A stretch of 64,000 bases of DNA from Pseudomonas caspiana (GCF_002158995.1 NZ_LOHF01000011.1:112015-176014), one strand, 5' to 3'; shown: positions 53,167 to 64,000, numbered from the stretch's first letter. The notes: generated by a model from the sequence alone, not told the origin. A program made the numbers and translations.

Positions 53167-53371
53167 TCTTTAGTCCTGAAAAAGTACATCGCCGGAGGCA
53201 TTCTTAGCGTTATCGGCAGCAGATTGCATTTAGCCAGCTTTTTGGACCTCATTTGAGTCCATTTCCGAAATTTCCTACACGTTAGTCGTGAAATGGAATC
53301 TATAGGCGTGCTCAGAGCGCGGCTGTCGCTGTGCTAAGCTGGCCGCCTTTTTAGCAGTGGAGCCCCAGGCG

Positions 53372-53794
53372 ATGAAAGCACGCATTCAATGGGCTGGTGA
53401 AGCCATGTTCCTCGGCGAATCCGGCAGTGGTCACGTGGTTGTGATGGATGGTCCGCCCGAGAGCGGTGGTCGTAACCTGGGCGTGCGCCCTATGGAGATG
53501 GTGTTGATCGGCCTTGGCGGTTGCAGCAACTTCGATGTGGTCAGCATTCTGAAGAAGTCGCGCCAGCCGGTCGAAAGCTGCGAGGCTTTTCTGGAAGCCG
53601 AGCGCGCCACTGAAGATCCGAAGGTGTTCACCAAGATTCATCTACATTTTGTCGTCAAGGGTCGCGGCTTGAAAGAAGCTCAGGTCAAGCGCGCCATCGA
53701 GTTGTCCGCCGAGAAATACTGCTCGGCTTCGATCATGCTGGGCAACGCCGGCGTCGAGATTACTCACGACTACGAAATCATCGAGTTGGGCTAA
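53372..53794 (+). CDS. OsmC family protein
   Basis: The 140-residue protein starts at ATG 53372, with GGAG 9 bases upstream. It has the OsmC/YhfA fold with two conserved cysteines, in IGLGGCSNFDVVSILK and AEKYCSASIMLG, the usual thiol pair that reduces organic hydroperoxides in the Ohr/OsmC superfamily. The YhfA-like branch has no proven substrate. It is divergent from vfr. Confidence 0.9.
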   Translation: MKARIQWAGEAMFLGESGSGHVVVMDGPPESGGRNLGVRPMEMVLIGLGGCSNFDVVSILKKSRQPVESCEAFLEAERATEDPKVFTKIHLHFVVKGRGLKEAQVKRAIELSAEKYCSASIMLGNAGVEITHDYEIIELG

Positions 53795-53827
53795 GACACC
53801 CAATTATCATAAAAGCGGCGCACACTC

Positions 53828-53856
53828 TGGCAGACAGCTCCTGACGTCTGCATAAT
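53828..53856 (+). promoter_or_regulatory. Candidate promoter upstream of speD
   Basis: TGGCAG and CATAAT are separated by 17 bases and would give a transcript with a leader of about 165 bases before the GTG start of speD. The rest of the 237-base gap shows no other recognisable feature. Confidence 0.35.
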
Positions 53857-54031
53857 GCGCCCCTTTTTCAGGGAGCAGGATGCGCAGGTTGTTTGCGGCC
53901 GCTCCCGAACAGACAACCAAAATCGCCACCGCGAAGAGGTGTTAACCGTCCTACGCAGCTGAGCTTCGCTCAACTGACGGGCATGCTTGATCACGTGGCC
54001 TGGGCCGCACATATATAGAGAGTTTTTAACG

Positions 54032-54832
54032 GTGAAAAGCAAACTCAAGCTCCACGGGTTCAATAACCTGACAAAGACCTTGAGCTTCAACATCTACGAC
54101 ATCTGCTATGCGGAAACCCCGCAGGACCAGCAGGCCTACGTCGAGTACATCAATAGTGTGTACGACGCAGAACGCCTGACGCGGATTTTGACTGATGTCG
54201 TCGATATCATTGGCGCCAACATCCTCAACATTGCCCGCCAGGATTACGATCCTCAAGGCGCCAGTGTGACGATTCTGATTTCCGAGCAGCCGGTAACACC
54301 TACCGAAAGCCAGATCGAAGAGTCGCCAGGCCCATTGCCGGAAACCATTCTGGCGCACCTCGACAAGAGCCACATCACTGTCCATACCTATCCGGAAATT
54401 CACCCGGTGGACGGTATCGCGACGTTCCGTGTGGACATCGACGTGTCAACCTGTGGGGTGATTTCACCGCTTAAAGCGCTGAACTATCTGATTCACAAGT
54501 TCGAATCGGACATCGTGACGGTCGACTATCGTGTGCGCGGCTTTACTCGTGACGTTGAAGGCAAGAAGCACTTCATCGACCACGAGATCAACTCGATTCA
54601 GAACTACCTTTCTGAAGACACGCGCGACAGTTACCAGATGACTGACGTAAACGTGTATCAGGAAAACCTGTTCCACACCAAGATGCTGCTCAAGAACTTC
54701 GAACTGGATAATTACCTGTTCGGTGATGCGACCAGCAATCTGTCCCCTGTGCAGCGTGATCAGGTGACCTCCAAGGTCAAACACGAAATGCTGGAAATCT
54801 TTTACGGTCGCAACGTTAACGTCGCCGTTTAA
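54032..54832 (+). CDS. speD: S-adenosylmethionine decarboxylase proenzyme
   Basis: The 266-residue protein starts at GTG 54032 ([19 protein letters not shown]). An in-frame ATG at 53987 would add 15 non-conserved residues. It makes decarboxylated SAM, the aminopropyl donor for spermidine. The self-cleavage site is [13 protein letters not shown], with cleavage expected between Lys112 and Ser113 to give the pyruvoyl group. [20 protein letters not shown] is also conserved. It is the E. coli-type class 1A enzyme. A terminator follows at 54851. Confidence 0.97.
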   Translation: MKSKLKLHGFNNLTKTLSFNIYDICYAETPQDQQAYVEYINSVYDAERLTRILTDVVDIIGANILNIARQDYDPQGASVTILISEQPVTPTESQIEESPGPLPETILAHLDKSHITVHTYPEIHPVDGIATFRVDIDVSTCGVISPLKALNYLIHKFESDIVTVDYRVRGFTRDVEGKKHFIDHEINSIQNYLSEDTRDSYQMTDVNVYQENLFHTKMLLKNFELDNYLFGDATSNLSPVQRDQVTSKVKHEMLEIFYGRNVNVAV

Positions 54833-54850
54833 CTTTCCACGCAAAAGAAA

Positions 54851-54876
54851 GGCGCCCGATGAGGGCGCCTTTTTTG
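54851..54876 (+). terminator. Rho-independent terminator of speD
   Basis: GGCGCCC-GATGA-GGGCGCC is followed by TTTTTT, 18 bases past the speD stop. An A-run on the left allows it to serve coq7 on the minus strand as well. Confidence 0.92.
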
Positions 54877-54895
54877 TGCTCGCAATTTACTGGAT

Positions 54896-55543
54896 TCAGA
54901 TCCGGTAAGTGCTTTTGGTCATGACCTTGGCCAGCACGCTCATGCCAAATCTGACCGGTGCAGGGAAGCGGAAGCCGCCTGCATCCAGCGCGCTTTGCGC
55001 ATGGTGCTCTTCGTCAGCGCGCATCTGCTCGAGGATCGCGCGAGATTTTTCGTCTTCGGCGGGAATTTGCTCAAGGTGTTCATCCAGGTGTTTGCACACC
55101 TGATCTTCAGTGGCTGCAACGAAGCCCAGGCTGACCTTGTCGCTGATCAACCCCGCTGCGGCACCAATGCCGAAGGACAGCCCGTAAAACAACGGATTGA
55201 GCACGCTGGTGTGGCTGCCCAACTGATGAATACGTTGCTCGCACCAGACCAGATGGTCGATTTCTTCCTCGGCGGCATGCTCCATGGATGCGCGTACATC
55301 AGGCAGTTTGGCAGTGAGCGCCTGCCCCTGATACAGCGCTTGGGCGCAGACTTCGCCGGTATGATTAATGCGCATCAGACCCGCAACGTGCCGGGTTTCT
55401 TCATCGTTCATTTTGACTTCAGGTTGAACGAGGGCAGGCGAGGGGCGTTGGGAGTATCCCTTGGACGGCAACAGTGTGCGCATCGCTGCGTCGGCTTGCA
55501 AAAGGATACGGTCGATAGGGGAGTAGTGACGTTCGGTAGCCAT
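54896..55543 (-). CDS. coq7: 2-polyprenyl-3-methyl-6-methoxy-1,4-benzoquinone monooxygenase
   Basis: The 215-residue protein starts at ATG 55543 ([18 protein letters not shown]), directly preceded by GGAGGTG. A longer reading frame upstream is not conserved. The di-iron ferritin-like Coq7 enzyme performs the last hydroxylation of ubiquinone synthesis. The carboxylate/His ligands lie in [33 protein letters not shown] and [16 protein letters not shown]. It converges on speD. Confidence 0.95.
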   Translation of the reverse strand: MATERHYSPIDRILLQADAAMRTLLPSKGYSQRPSPALVQPEVKMNDEETRHVAGLMRINHTGEVCAQALYQGQALTAKLPDVRASMEHAAEEEIDHLVWCEQRIHQLGSHTSVLNPLFYGLSFGIGAAAGLISDKVSLGFVAATEDQVCKHLDEHLEQIPAEDEKSRAILEQMRADEEHHAQSALDAGGFRFPAPVRFGMSVLAKVMTKSTYRI

Positions 55544-55665
55544 GGGCACCTCCGGAAAAACCATTGGGGCCAGTCTACCCCAATCAGCCGTGTGAGGCTT
55601 GAGCTGGATCAGCTGGCTAGAGCCCTTCGGACTCCAGCCGTGCTGCAAGTATTTGAATATCGTGA

Positions 55666-56010
55666 TTAACCCGGCGGCCAGTTCATCTGACGCTGACCCA
55701 GAACATGCATGTGAATGTGATAGACGGTCTGCCCGCCCAGCTCGTTGCAGTTCATGACGACGCGAAATCCGTCGTCGCAGCCCAGCTCTTTGGCCAGACG
55801 TTGTGCAGTGAAGAGGATGTGACCGGCGAGGCCCTTGTCTTCTTCTGTCAGGTCATTGAGGGTGCGAATCGGTTTTTTCGGGATGACCAGAAAATGAACC
55901 GGTGCCTGGGGGGCAATATCGTGAAAGGCCAGCACTTGATCATCTTCGTAGATGATCTTGGCCGGTATCTCGCGGTTAATGATCTTGGTGAACAAAGTAT
56001 CCACAGCCAT
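55666..56010 (-). CDS. HIT family histidine triad nucleotide-binding protein
   Basis: The 114-residue protein starts at ATG 56010 ([19 protein letters not shown]), with GGAGCAA upstream on the minus strand. The histidine triad [20 protein letters not shown] is intact. Members of this HinT-like group hydrolyse nucleoside phosphoramidates. No functional link to its neighbours is apparent. Confidence 0.93.
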   Translation of the reverse strand: MAVDTLFTKIINREIPAKIIYEDDQVLAFHDIAPQAPVHFLVIPKKPIRTLNDLTEEDKGLAGHILFTAQRLAKELGCDDGFRVVMNCNELGGQTVYHIHMHVLGQRQMNWPPG

Positions 56011-56096
56011 TTGCTCCTTGTGGTGGATGGAACGTGCAGATGAATGGACCGCCCCGAGTGTACTGAGGGGATTGGCCCGCGCCCAGCATTTGTCGG

Positions 56097-56882
56097 TTAG
56101 CGCGAACACACGGACTTGTTGATCAGCCCGGCAATGCAGCGACTCATCCAGCGCGAAACCATCCGTGGGCTGAACGCGATCAGTCTGTTACGCCATCCTG
56201 GAATGATCACTGCTCGGTTTTTAGCCAGAGCGCGAACGGTATACAGCGCGACTTCTTCGGGGCTCATCATTTTCTGATCGCCGCTTTTACCTACTTGAAG
56301 CTGGGCTGTACGGAAAAAGCCGGTGCGTGTAGGGCCAGGGCACAGGACCGAAACCTTGATCCCGTTTTTCTTGACCTCTTCGCGCAACCCTTCCGAGAAA
56401 TGCAGCACGTAGGCTTTGCTGGCGTAGTAGGTGCTCATCCATGGCCCGGGGCTGAACGCCGCCACGGATGCGACGTTGAGAATCTGCCCGCCACCCTGCA
56501 GCGCCATCAGGTTTCCGACCGTGTGGCACAGGCGCGTGAGGGCCAGAATGTTCAAGTCGATCAAGTCCTGCTCCTGTCCCCAGTCCTGAGCCAGAAATGG
56601 ACCGGACGTTCCGATACCGGCGCAATTGACCAGCAGATCGATCTGGTGTGCACCTTCTTCCAGTTCCAGCAGAAAACCCGACAGGCGCAATGGCTCGCCC
56701 AGGTCACAGGCGCGAATGAGCACCTCTACGCCGAAGCGCTGGGTCAGTTCGATAGCGATCGTCTCCAGCAGGTCGCGCTGGCGGGCAACCAGTAACAGGC
56801 TGCGCCCTCTGCGTGCCAAGGCTTCGGCCATGGCCAGGCCAATTCCGCTGGTTGCCCCGGTGATCAAGGCGTAACGGGTCAT
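56097..56882 (-). CDS. Short-chain dehydrogenase/reductase
   Basis: The 261-residue classical SDR has the NAD(P)-binding LITGATSGIGLAMAEALAR, NCAGIG, and the catalytic Ser with TYYASKAYVLHFSEGLR (Y-x3-K intact). The Arg residues after the first Gly motif suggest NADP preference. A basic C-terminal segment (WRNRLIAFSPRMVSRWMSR) resembles the membrane-associated tails of DltE-like SDRs. The substrate is unknown. Confidence 0.88.
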   Translation of the reverse strand: MTRYALITGATSGIGLAMAEALARRGRSLLLVARQRDLLETIAIELTQRFGVEVLIRACDLGEPLRLSGFLLELEEGAHQIDLLVNCAGIGTSGPFLAQDWGQEQDLIDLNILALTRLCHTVGNLMALQGGGQILNVASVAAFSPGPWMSTYYASKAYVLHFSEGLREEVKKNGIKVSVLCPGPTRTGFFRTAQLQVGKSGDQKMMSPEEVALYTVRALAKNRAVIIPGWRNRLIAFSPRMVSRWMSRCIAGLINKSVCSR

Positions 56883-56942
56883 GCGGTTCTCCGTTGGACG
56901 TATTGCGAGCCGCGGAGTTTAGTCCGGGGCGTAGACATCAGG

Positions 56943-57794
56943 CTATTGATCGTCATCAGGCAGCGACTGCTCGTATTGAGTTGTGACGTCAGATAGCTCT
57001 TCTTTGAGTAAATGGACTCCCCCAGTCAGGCTGGAAATCACAGAGATGCCAATGAAGAAGATCCACATGCAGGCCAGCAGGATGACGCCGCGGTTATTAG
57101 GGGGCGGCGGCGGGCCATAGCGGTTAGTGGTTTTATTGCCCGGTGCGAGAACAAGCAGCAGAGGCAGGACGAAACCTATGTAGGGCACCACGTACAAACA
57201 CAGCAACCAGGCGGACCATCCTGCGTCGTGCAGCCTTTGAGCACCTATCTGGAGACCGACCAAAAAGAACGCAGCTCCGACGACCGCCAGCAGTAGGCCG
57301 CCTCCGACCAGTGAGGCGCTCATGATGACTGAACATATGCCGGCAGCAATAAACCCTGTCACCACTAGCACTGAGATCCACGCCAGATAACGCACGCGAC
57401 CAATCCGACCCTGAAAGCTGAAGATCTTCAGGTCTGAGTGCTCTGTCTCGGCATCAATCACACTTGCGCGGGGGGGCGCGTAAGGGGAGTTCGGTTGTGA
57501 TTGAGCGGCATAAGGCGCCGGTGAGCTTTCTTCAACTTCTTCGATGTTCAAGCTTATGAGGGGGTCGGTTTCGATGCGCGCTTCAACCCCAGCATCATTG
57601 AGCGCATTGAGATAGACCTGAGCGTCGGCCTGAGTCAGTCCGCGCTTGAGTGCAACGGGCTTGCCATTGAACAGCTTGTCTACGGCGGTGACTTCACTTT
57701 TGAACAGTCGAGCAAGATTGAGCTTGGCCGTCTGCAACTCAACACCGTTGCGCAACTGACCTTCGAACACAATCTTGAACAGCGGGGTGGTCAT
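56943..57794 (-). CDS. DUF805 family membrane protein
   Basis: The 283-residue protein starts at ATG 57794 (MTTPLFKIVFEGQLRNGV). A longer reading frame upstream overlaps the spacer. A soluble N-terminal domain of about 110 residues contains repeats of the GQLRNGVELQTAKLNLARLF kind, followed by a Pro-rich linker. The C-terminal DUF805 domain starts at FSFQGRIGRVRYLAWIS, has four hydrophobic helices and ends in an acidic tail. Function is unknown. Confidence 0.82.
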   Translation of the reverse strand: MTTPLFKIVFEGQLRNGVELQTAKLNLARLFKSEVTAVDKLFNGKPVALKRGLTQADAQVYLNALNDAGVEARIETDPLISLNIEEVEESSPAPYAAQSQPNSPYAPPRASVIDAETEHSDLKIFSFQGRIGRVRYLAWISVLVVTGFIAAGICSVIMSASLVGGGLLLAVVGAAFFLVGLQIGAQRLHDAGWSAWLLCLYVVPYIGFVLPLLLVLAPGNKTTNRYGPPPPPNNRGVILLACMWIFFIGISVISSLTGGVHLLKEELSDVTTQYEQSLPDDDQ

Positions 57795-57863
57795 GCTTGG
57801 CTTCCTTGTCACAACAAAAAGGCGACGTGGACCGATGTAAGGTGCGGTCGGTCCAGTCATTAG

Positions 57864-58286
57864 TTAGAAGGGCTTGACCACCACCAGAATGACGATTGCC
57901 AGCAGGATCAATACAGGGATTTCGTTGAACCAGCGATAAAACACATGGCTACGGCCATTCTCGCCCCGGGCGAAACGTTTGACCTGTGCGCCACACACAT
58001 GGTGATAGCCGATCAGCAGAACAACCAGTGTGAGCTTGGCATGCATCCAGGCCTGACTCATGTATCCCGGTACCAGGGCAATAAGCCAGATACCAAAAAT
58101 CAGCGTCGCAATCATCGCCGGGCCCATGATGCCCCGGTACAGCTTGCGTTCCATGGTGCAGAAACGTTCGCGGCTAACGGCGTCCTCGCTCATCGAGTGG
58201 TAAACAAAGAGTCTTGGCAGGTAAAACAGCCCTGCGAACCAACAGACTACTGAAATGATATGAAAAGCTTTGATCCATAAAAGCAT
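57864..58286 (-). CDS. hemJ: Protoporphyrinogen oxidase HemJ
   Basis: The 140-residue membrane protein has four predicted helices and the conserved HemJ segments IKAFHIISVVCWFAGLFYLP and WMHAKLTLVVLLIGYHH. It oxidises protoporphyrinogen IX late in haem synthesis in bacteria lacking HemG and HemY. It is divergent from argC, with a 133-base gap. The related CopD family name is sometimes used, but the length and His positions fit HemJ. Confidence 0.88.
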   Translation of the reverse strand: MLLWIKAFHIISVVCWFAGLFYLPRLFVYHSMSEDAVSRERFCTMERKLYRGIMGPAMIATLIFGIWLIALVPGYMSQAWMHAKLTLVVLLIGYHHVCGAQVKRFARGENGRSHVFYRWFNEIPVLILLAIVILVVVKPF

Positions 58287-58419
58287 TTTTAGTTATTCCC
58301 AGGTTCACGGTATGCAAATAGTAGTGGCTTGAGCGCCCATACGTCACGTTGTCGGTTGTCGCAGACGCGTTAGGCCCATATTATCGACGGCTTTCCAGTT
58401 GGTACGTAGAGGGCAGGTT

Positions 58420-59454
58420 ATGGTCAAGGTCGGTATCGTCGGCGGCACGGGTTACACCGGTGTCGAGTTGCTGCGTCTGTTGGCGCAGCATCCGCAAGCT
58501 GAAGTGGTCGTTATCACTTCTCGATCCGAGGCAGGTCTTCCTGTTGCTGATATGTACCCTAATCTGCGCGGTCATTACGATGGTCTGGCGTTCAGCGTGC
58601 CTGACATCGCTACCCTGGGGGCATGCGATGTAGTGTTCTTCGCCACGCCTCATGGTGTCGCGCATTCCCTGGCGGGCGAACTATTGAACGCTGGCACGCG
58701 GGTCATCGATCTATCTGCCGACTTCCGCCTGCAAGACTCGGTGGAGTGGGCCAAGTGGTACGGTCAACCCCACGGCGCGCCAGAGCTGCTCAAGGATGCG
58801 GTTTATGGTTTGCCTGAAGTTAACCGTGAGCAAATCAAGCAGGCTCGCCTTATCGCTGTGCCGGGCTGCTATCCAACCGCAACGCAACTGGGGTTCCTGC
58901 CATTGCTGGAAGCCGGGCTTGCCGATAACATGCGTTTGATTGCCGACTGTAAATCCGGTGTCAGTGGAGCGGGTCGCGGCTTGAGCATCGGCTCGCTGTA
59001 TTCCGAGGCCAATGAAAGCTTCAAGGCTTATGCCGTCAAAGGCCATCGTCACTTGCCGGAAATCACCCAAGGGCTGCGTCGCGCGGCTGGCGGCGATGTC
59101 GGTTTAACCTTCGTCCCGCACCTGACGCCAATGATTCGCGGTATTCACTCCACGCTGTACGCCACAGTGGTCGACAAGTCGGTTGATCTGCAGGCCTTGT
59201 TCGAGAAGCGTTATGCCGACGAGCCGTTTGTGGATGTGATGCCTGCTGGCAGCCACCCGGAAACCCGCAGCGTGCGTGGGGCCAACGTTTGCCGTATTGC
59301 GGTCCACCGTCCGCAGGGGGGAGATCTGGTCGTTGTGCTTTCGGTCATCGACAACCTGGTCAAGGGCGCGTCGGGCCAGGCCGTACAGAACATGAACATC
59401 ATGTTCGGGCTGGACGAGAAGCTGGGTCTGTCCCATGCCGGGATGATGCCTTAG
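58420..59454 (+). CDS. argC: N-acetyl-gamma-glutamyl-phosphate reductase
   Basis: The 344-residue protein starts at ATG 58420 ([18 protein letters not shown]), with a GAGGG site just before. An in-frame GTG upstream is less likely. It makes N-acetylglutamate semialdehyde in arginine synthesis. The NADP-binding GGTGYTG and the catalytic Cys150 in [15 protein letters not shown] are present, with [10 protein letters not shown] downstream. Confidence 0.97.
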   Translation: MVKVGIVGGTGYTGVELLRLLAQHPQAEVVVITSRSEAGLPVADMYPNLRGHYDGLAFSVPDIATLGACDVVFFATPHGVAHSLAGELLNAGTRVIDLSADFRLQDSVEWAKWYGQPHGAPELLKDAVYGLPEVNREQIKQARLIAVPGCYPTATQLGFLPLLEAGLADNMRLIADCKSGVSGAGRGLSIGSLYSEANESFKAYAVKGHRHLPEITQGLRRAAGGDVGLTFVPHLTPMIRGIHSTLYATVVDKSVDLQALFEKRYADEPFVDVMPAGSHPETRSVRGANVCRIAVHRPQGGDLVVVLSVIDNLVKGASGQAVQNMNIMFGLDEKLGLSHAGMMP

Positions 59455-59464
59455 AAGCGGTCTT

Positions 59465-59530
59465 TAGCTTCAAGCTTCAAGCCTCGAGGGGTTGGTGCGA
59501 CCACTTGCAGCTTGAGGCTTGAAACTTGCC
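59465..59530. repeat. Inverted repeat AGCTTCAAGCCTCGAG / CTTGAGGCTTGAAACTT
   Basis: Two facing arms of about 17 bases lie between argC and erpA and could form a hairpin after the argC stop. The arms resemble those at 16711-16810, which suggests a common repeat family. Confidence 0.7.
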
Positions 59531-59622
59531 GCTGCTCTGGAATAGTTGACCAATTTTCTGGGAGAAGCGGATAATGCGCGTCATTACGCATTATGACGGC
59601 TTAGCGCCGGGAGATATTTAAC

Positions 59623-59973
59623 ATGAGCGTCGAATCCTTCACTCCAACGGCTTTGCAATTCACCCATGGTGCTGCGCACAAAGTGAAGACTCTGGTCGAT
59701 GAAGAGGGTAACGATCGCCTGAAGCTGCGTGTGTTTGTAACAGGCGGCGGTTGTTCAGGTTTTCAGTATGGTTTCACTTTCGATGAAGACGTTGCCGACG
59801 ATGACACCATTGTTGAGCGCGAAGGCGTGAGCCTTGTGGTCGACCCGATGAGCTTCCAGTACCTGGCGGGTGCTGAAGTGGATTATCAGGAAGGTCTGGA
59901 AGGTTCGCGTTTCGTTATCAAGAACCCGAACGCTTCCACTACGTGCGGCTGCGGGTCTTCATTCTCGATCTGA
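59623..59973 (+). CDS. erpA: Iron-sulfur cluster insertion protein ErpA
   Basis: The 116-residue A-type carrier delivers Fe-S clusters to apoproteins. Three conserved cysteines are in [13 protein letters not shown] and the C-terminal [10 protein letters not shown]. The start ATG 59623 follows GGGAG at 59609-59613. A terminator shared with the convergent anmK gene follows. Confidence 0.96.
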   Translation: MSVESFTPTALQFTHGAAHKVKTLVDEEGNDRLKLRVFVTGGGCSGFQYGFTFDEDVADDDTIVEREGVSLVVDPMSFQYLAGAEVDYQEGLEGSRFVIKNPNASTTCGCGSSFSI

Positions 59974-59988
59974 TCGTTCTGCACAAAT

Positions 59989-60018
59989 AAAAACGCCGCG
60001 CTAATGCGCGGCGTTTTT
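59989..60018 (+). terminator. Bidirectional Rho-independent terminator between erpA and anmK
   Basis: AAAAACGCCGCGC-TAAT-GCGCGGCGTTTTT forms a long stem with T on both strands, suited to end both convergent genes. Confidence 0.92.
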
Positions 60019-60030
60019 GTTCGTCTGGAG

Positions 60031-61128
<1,098 letters not shown>

Positions 61129-62565
61129 TTATCGTTTGCTCGAGGCCAGCATGGTGGCCTTTTCCTGATCCATACGAGCCATCAACGGCTGGCTCTGCTG
61201 CATGAACCGCTGTTTTTCGGATTTGGCGATCGGATCCGCCATCGGCAATTTGCGACCTAGTGGGTCGACGTGCACGCCATTGACCTGGAACTCATAGTGC
61301 AAGTGCGGACCTGTCGACAGACCGGTAGTACCAATATAGCCGATCACCTGACCTTGCTTGACGGTCCCGCCAGTCTGAATGCCTTTGGCAAAGCCCTGCA
61401 TGTGACCGTACAGGGTACGGTAGGTTTCGCCGTGCTGAATGATCACAGTGTTGCCGTATCCACCACGGCGACCAGCGAGTAAGACCTTACCGTCACCGGT
61501 GGCTTTGATCGGTGTGCCACGCGGAGCAGCGTAATCGACGCCTTTGTGCGCGCGGATCTTGTTCAGGATGGGGTGCTTGCGGCCCATGGAGAACATGGAG
61601 CTGATACGGGCGAAGTCGACCGGCGTGCGAATGAACGCTTTGCGCATGCTGTTGCCGTCGGCGGTGTAGTAATTGGTGTTGCCTTGTTTGTTGGTGTAGC
61701 GAATGGCGGAGTAGGACTTGCCCTGATTGGTAAAGCGCGCAGAAAGGATATTGCCAGTGCCAACCGTTTTGCCGTTGATGACCTTCTGCTCGTAGATAAC
61801 GTCGAATTCGTCACCCTTACGGATGTCCTGAGCGAAGTCGATGTCGTAGCCAAAGATATTGGCCATGTCCATCGTCATGGTGTGCGACAGGCCTGCGCGC
61901 TGGGCGGACTGCGACAGGGAATTGGTGATTACGCCGTGTATATAGGCCGTGCGTACATCCGGCTTGCTGATTTCACGATTGAATGTGAAGCCGCTGCCCG
62001 TTCTGGACAGGCTGATGCTTTCCAGCTGGCTGAGCTTGGTGTGCAATTGCTTTAGCTGGCCTTCAGGGGTCAGCTCAAATTGCAGGACCTGACCGTTTTG
62101 CAGTCGGCTGAATTGCTTCGCCTCCTTATTACTGGCAATGACCTCGTGCACTGTCGCTGCCGGAAGGCCGACTTTCTCAAACAGGGTGGACAGGGTGTCG
62201 CCTTTGGCTACGGTGACTTCCCGGTGATTGGGATCTTTAGCTGCAACGGCAGTAGCTGCAACGTCTCCGGATGTCTGTGCTTCGTTCGCCGCGGTGTCTT
62301 CTGCCTGCTCATCGCCATTGTCGATCTGGGCGAATGGAGATTCTGTTGCCGATTGTGTGGCTTCAGTTGTTTCCAGAGCGTCTTGGTTAGGTGCGCTCTG
62401 ATCAGCAGGCGCTTCCATATCAAGATTCAAAACAGTTTTTTTGGCTTCGACTTCGCTTGAGGGGAAGACCAAGAGTGCCAGGCTCAGAAGGGCGGCAATG
62501 CCGCTGGCTGCGAGCAGGTGGGTCTTGGGATAAAGCGGTGGCGCTTTAGGCGGCGTGTCTATCAT
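61129..62565 (-). CDS. M23 family metallopeptidase (MepM-like) with LysM/OapA domain
   Basis: The 478-residue protein starts at ATG 62565 (MIDTPPKAPPLYPKTHLLA). A longer upstream frame is hydrophobic and not conserved. A membrane anchor (IAALLSLALLVF) and a Glu/Ala/Gln-rich spacer precede a LysM-like domain (TVAKGDTLSTLFEKVGLP) and a second N-terminal domain. The C-terminal M23 domain carries zinc ligands in HKGVDYAAPRGTPI and TGLSTGPHLHYEF. It probably cleaves peptidoglycan cross-links in the periplasm. Confidence 0.93.
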   Translation of the reverse strand: MIDTPPKAPPLYPKTHLLAASGIAALLSLALLVFPSSEVEAKKTVLNLDMEAPADQSAPNQDALETTEATQSATESPFAQIDNGDEQAEDTAANEAQTSGDVAATAVAAKDPNHREVTVAKGDTLSTLFEKVGLPAATVHEVIASNKEAKQFSRLQNGQVLQFELTPEGQLKQLHTKLSQLESISLSRTGSGFTFNREISKPDVRTAYIHGVITNSLSQSAQRAGLSHTMTMDMANIFGYDIDFAQDIRKGDEFDVIYEQKVINGKTVGTGNILSARFTNQGKSYSAIRYTNKQGNTNYYTADGNSMRKAFIRTPVDFARISSMFSMGRKHPILNKIRAHKGVDYAAPRGTPIKATGDGKVLLAGRRGGYGNTVIIQHGETYRTLYGHMQGFAKGIQTGGTVKQGQVIGYIGTTGLSTGPHLHYEFQVNGVHVDPLGRKLPMADPIAKSEKQRFMQQSQPLMARMDQEKATMLASSKR

Positions 62566-62780
62566 AGGTAATTTGACTTTGAAAAAAGATGAATTGGAAA
62601 AGATGAATGACATGATGAAGATGAAATAACTGTATAAAATATAACCAAAACCTGTGCGAAGCAACCCTGTGGATGAATCGGTTTTCGATTCGTCCCTTGG
62701 CGCTGGGCAAAACTTGTAATTGGGCGCTGATCTTGTATGGTTGGTCCCCTTTTGAAAACGGCTATTAATAGGGGATGGAT

Positions 62781-63980
62781 ATGAGGTCGGTTGAAGAGCA
62801 GCTGGCGCTGATCAAGCGCGGGGCGGATGAGCTTTTGGTTGAGGCCGAGCTTGTTGCCAAGCTCAAGCGTGGTCAGCCACTGCGTATTAAAGCCGGATTC
62901 GATCCTACAGCGCCTGACCTGCACCTGGGTCACACCGTGCTTATTAATAAGCTGCGTCAATTCCAGGAGTTGGGTCACCACGTCATATTCCTGATTGGTG
63001 ACTTCACCGGCATGATCGGTGATCCGAGCGGCAAGAGCGCGACGCGTCCTCCACTGACTCGTGAGCAGGTTCTCGACTACGCAGAAACCTACAAGTCCCA
63101 GGTGTTCAAGATCCTTGATCCGGCCAAGACCGAGGTGGCTTTCAACTCCACCTGGATGGACAAGCTGAGTCCTGCGGATTTCATTCGTCTGTCGTCCCAA
63201 TACACCGTGGCCCGGATGCTTGAGCGTGATGATTTCGACAAGCGCTATAAAAGCAGTCAGCCGATCGCGATCCACGAATTCCTCTATCCGTTGGTGCAGG
63301 GCTACGACTCTGTCGCTCTGCGTTCCGACGTTGAGCTGGGCGGCACCGACCAGAAGTTCAACTTGCTGATGGGGCGCGAGCTGCAGCGCGCTTACGGGCA
63401 GGAAGCACAATGCATCCTCACCATGCCTTTGCTGGAAGGTCTGGATGGTGTGAAGAAGATGTCCAAGTCTCTGGGTAACTACGTAGGGATTCAGGAAGCG
63501 CCGGGCATTATGTATAGCAAGCTGGTTTCCATTCCTGATGCGCTGATGTGGCGTTACTTCGAACTGCTGAGCTTCCGCTCTATGGAAGAGATCAATGGCT
63601 TCAAGGCCGATTGCGAGAAGGGTGCAAACCCGCGCGACATCAAAATCAAGCTGGCTGAGGAAATCGTTGCTCGTTTCCATGGCGAAGAGGCAGCTGCCAG
63701 TGCGCACCGCTCCGCGGGCAATCGTATGAAGGATGGTGAGCTGCCGGACGATTTGCCGGAAATCTCAGTAAGTGCCCCTGAAGATATGCCCATCTCGGCC
63801 GTCCTTAATAAGGCAGGCCTGGTTAAGAACTCTGCAATGGCCAGGGATCTGCTTGCTTCCGGTGGTGTGCGTATAGATGGTGAAGTTGTGGATCGCTCGT
63901 TCGTCTTTAAAGTAGGGGCGACCCATGTTTGCCAGGCTGGCAAGAAGGCATTCGGGCGTATTACGCTGGTTTTGGAATAA
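62781..63980 (+). CDS. tyrS: Tyrosyl-tRNA synthetase
   Basis: The 399-residue protein starts at ATG 62781 ([19 protein letters not shown]), with GGGGAT at 62771-62776. An ATG at 62775 sits inside that site and is rejected. The class I signatures are DLHLGHTVL (HIGH-like) and KKMSKSLG (KMSKS), with a C-terminal S4 RNA-binding domain ([16 protein letters not shown]). It is the bacterial TyrRS-Z-like form. It is divergent from the M23 peptidase gene. In other Pseudomonas an rRNA operon often follows, outside this window. Confidence 0.97.
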   Translation: MRSVEEQLALIKRGADELLVEAELVAKLKRGQPLRIKAGFDPTAPDLHLGHTVLINKLRQFQELGHHVIFLIGDFTGMIGDPSGKSATRPPLTREQVLDYAETYKSQVFKILDPAKTEVAFNSTWMDKLSPADFIRLSSQYTVARMLERDDFDKRYKSSQPIAIHEFLYPLVQGYDSVALRSDVELGGTDQKFNLLMGRELQRAYGQEAQCILTMPLLEGLDGVKKMSKSLGNYVGIQEAPGIMYSKLVSIPDALMWRYFELLSFRSMEEINGFKADCEKGANPRDIKIKLAEEIVARFHGEEAAASAHRSAGNRMKDGELPDDLPEISVSAPEDMPISAVLNKAGLVKNSAMARDLLASGGVRIDGEVVDRSFVFKVGATHVCQAGKKAFGRITLVLE

Positions 63981-64000
63981 AGCTGTAATTAAGGGTTGAC

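Noticed and set aside
53372..53794. Ohr-type organic hydroperoxide resistance protein
   Set aside because: The sequence fits the YhfA-like OsmC branch better. Only the general family name is supported.

Overview
The window reads as chromosomal core DNA of a Pseudomonas species of the fluorescens/syringae lineage. This is inferred from gene order (rmcA-rpoD-dnaG-rpsU / tsaD-plsY-folB-folK-cca / spoVR-yeaH-prkA / glpE-apaH-apaG-ksgA-pdxA-surA-lptD / amgK-murU / agt genes / rpe-gph-trpE / trpGDC-lipoate ligase-vfr / speD-coq7 / argC-erpA-anmK-tyrS), from protein sequences, and from several families of short intergenic REP palindromes. There is no prophage, insertion sequence or CRISPR array. About 58 genes and one tRNA are called.

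Layout. 0-1.3 kb: end of a ygiB-like gene and a ygiC-like ATP-grasp gene. 1.6-9.7 kb (minus): a tRNA with anticodon CAU (judged tRNA-Ile2), an RmcA-like PAS-GGDEF-EAL protein with no periplasmic sensor domain, rpoD, dnaG and rpsU. The gatB/yqeY gene expected between dnaG and rpsU is missing and a decayed coding remnant lies there. 9.8-13.8 kb: tsaD, plsY, folB, folK, cca. 13.9-18.7 kb: the spoVR/yeaH/prkA stress cluster. 19.0-26.7 kb: a tightly packed minus-strand run from lptD to glpE. 26.8-29.4 kb: amgK-murU (peptidoglycan recycling) and a TerB/DnaJ membrane protein. 29.5-39.2 kb: a DUF3530 protein, the agtSR two-component system, the agtABCD-type polyamine-class ABC transporter and an iron-dependent alcohol dehydrogenase framed by REP pairs. 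39.4-52.4 kb: rpe-gph-trpE, an ECF sigma/FecR/TonB-receptor iron-uptake insertion, the autotransporter esterase estA, then trpGDC and a lipoate-ligase-like gene. 52.5-64 kb: vfr, an OsmC-family gene, speD, coq7, a HIT protein, an SDR, a DUF805 protein, hemJ, argC, erpA, anmK, an M23 peptidase and tyrS.

The most interesting signal is regulatory. A 14-codon ORF ending in Arg-Trp-Arg-Trp-Arg-Ala-stop lies upstream of trpG and looks like a trp leader peptide. Almost the same coding sequence forms the in-frame C-terminus of Gph, just upstream of trpE. The end of a phosphatase gene therefore appears to double as the tryptophan-sensing leader peptide for trpE, and the two leaders appear to be duplicates of each other. 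Other points of note are the tRNA promoter -10 box that contains the rmcA stop codon, the sensor-less RmcA, the lost yqeY, and at least four REP families in inverted pairs.
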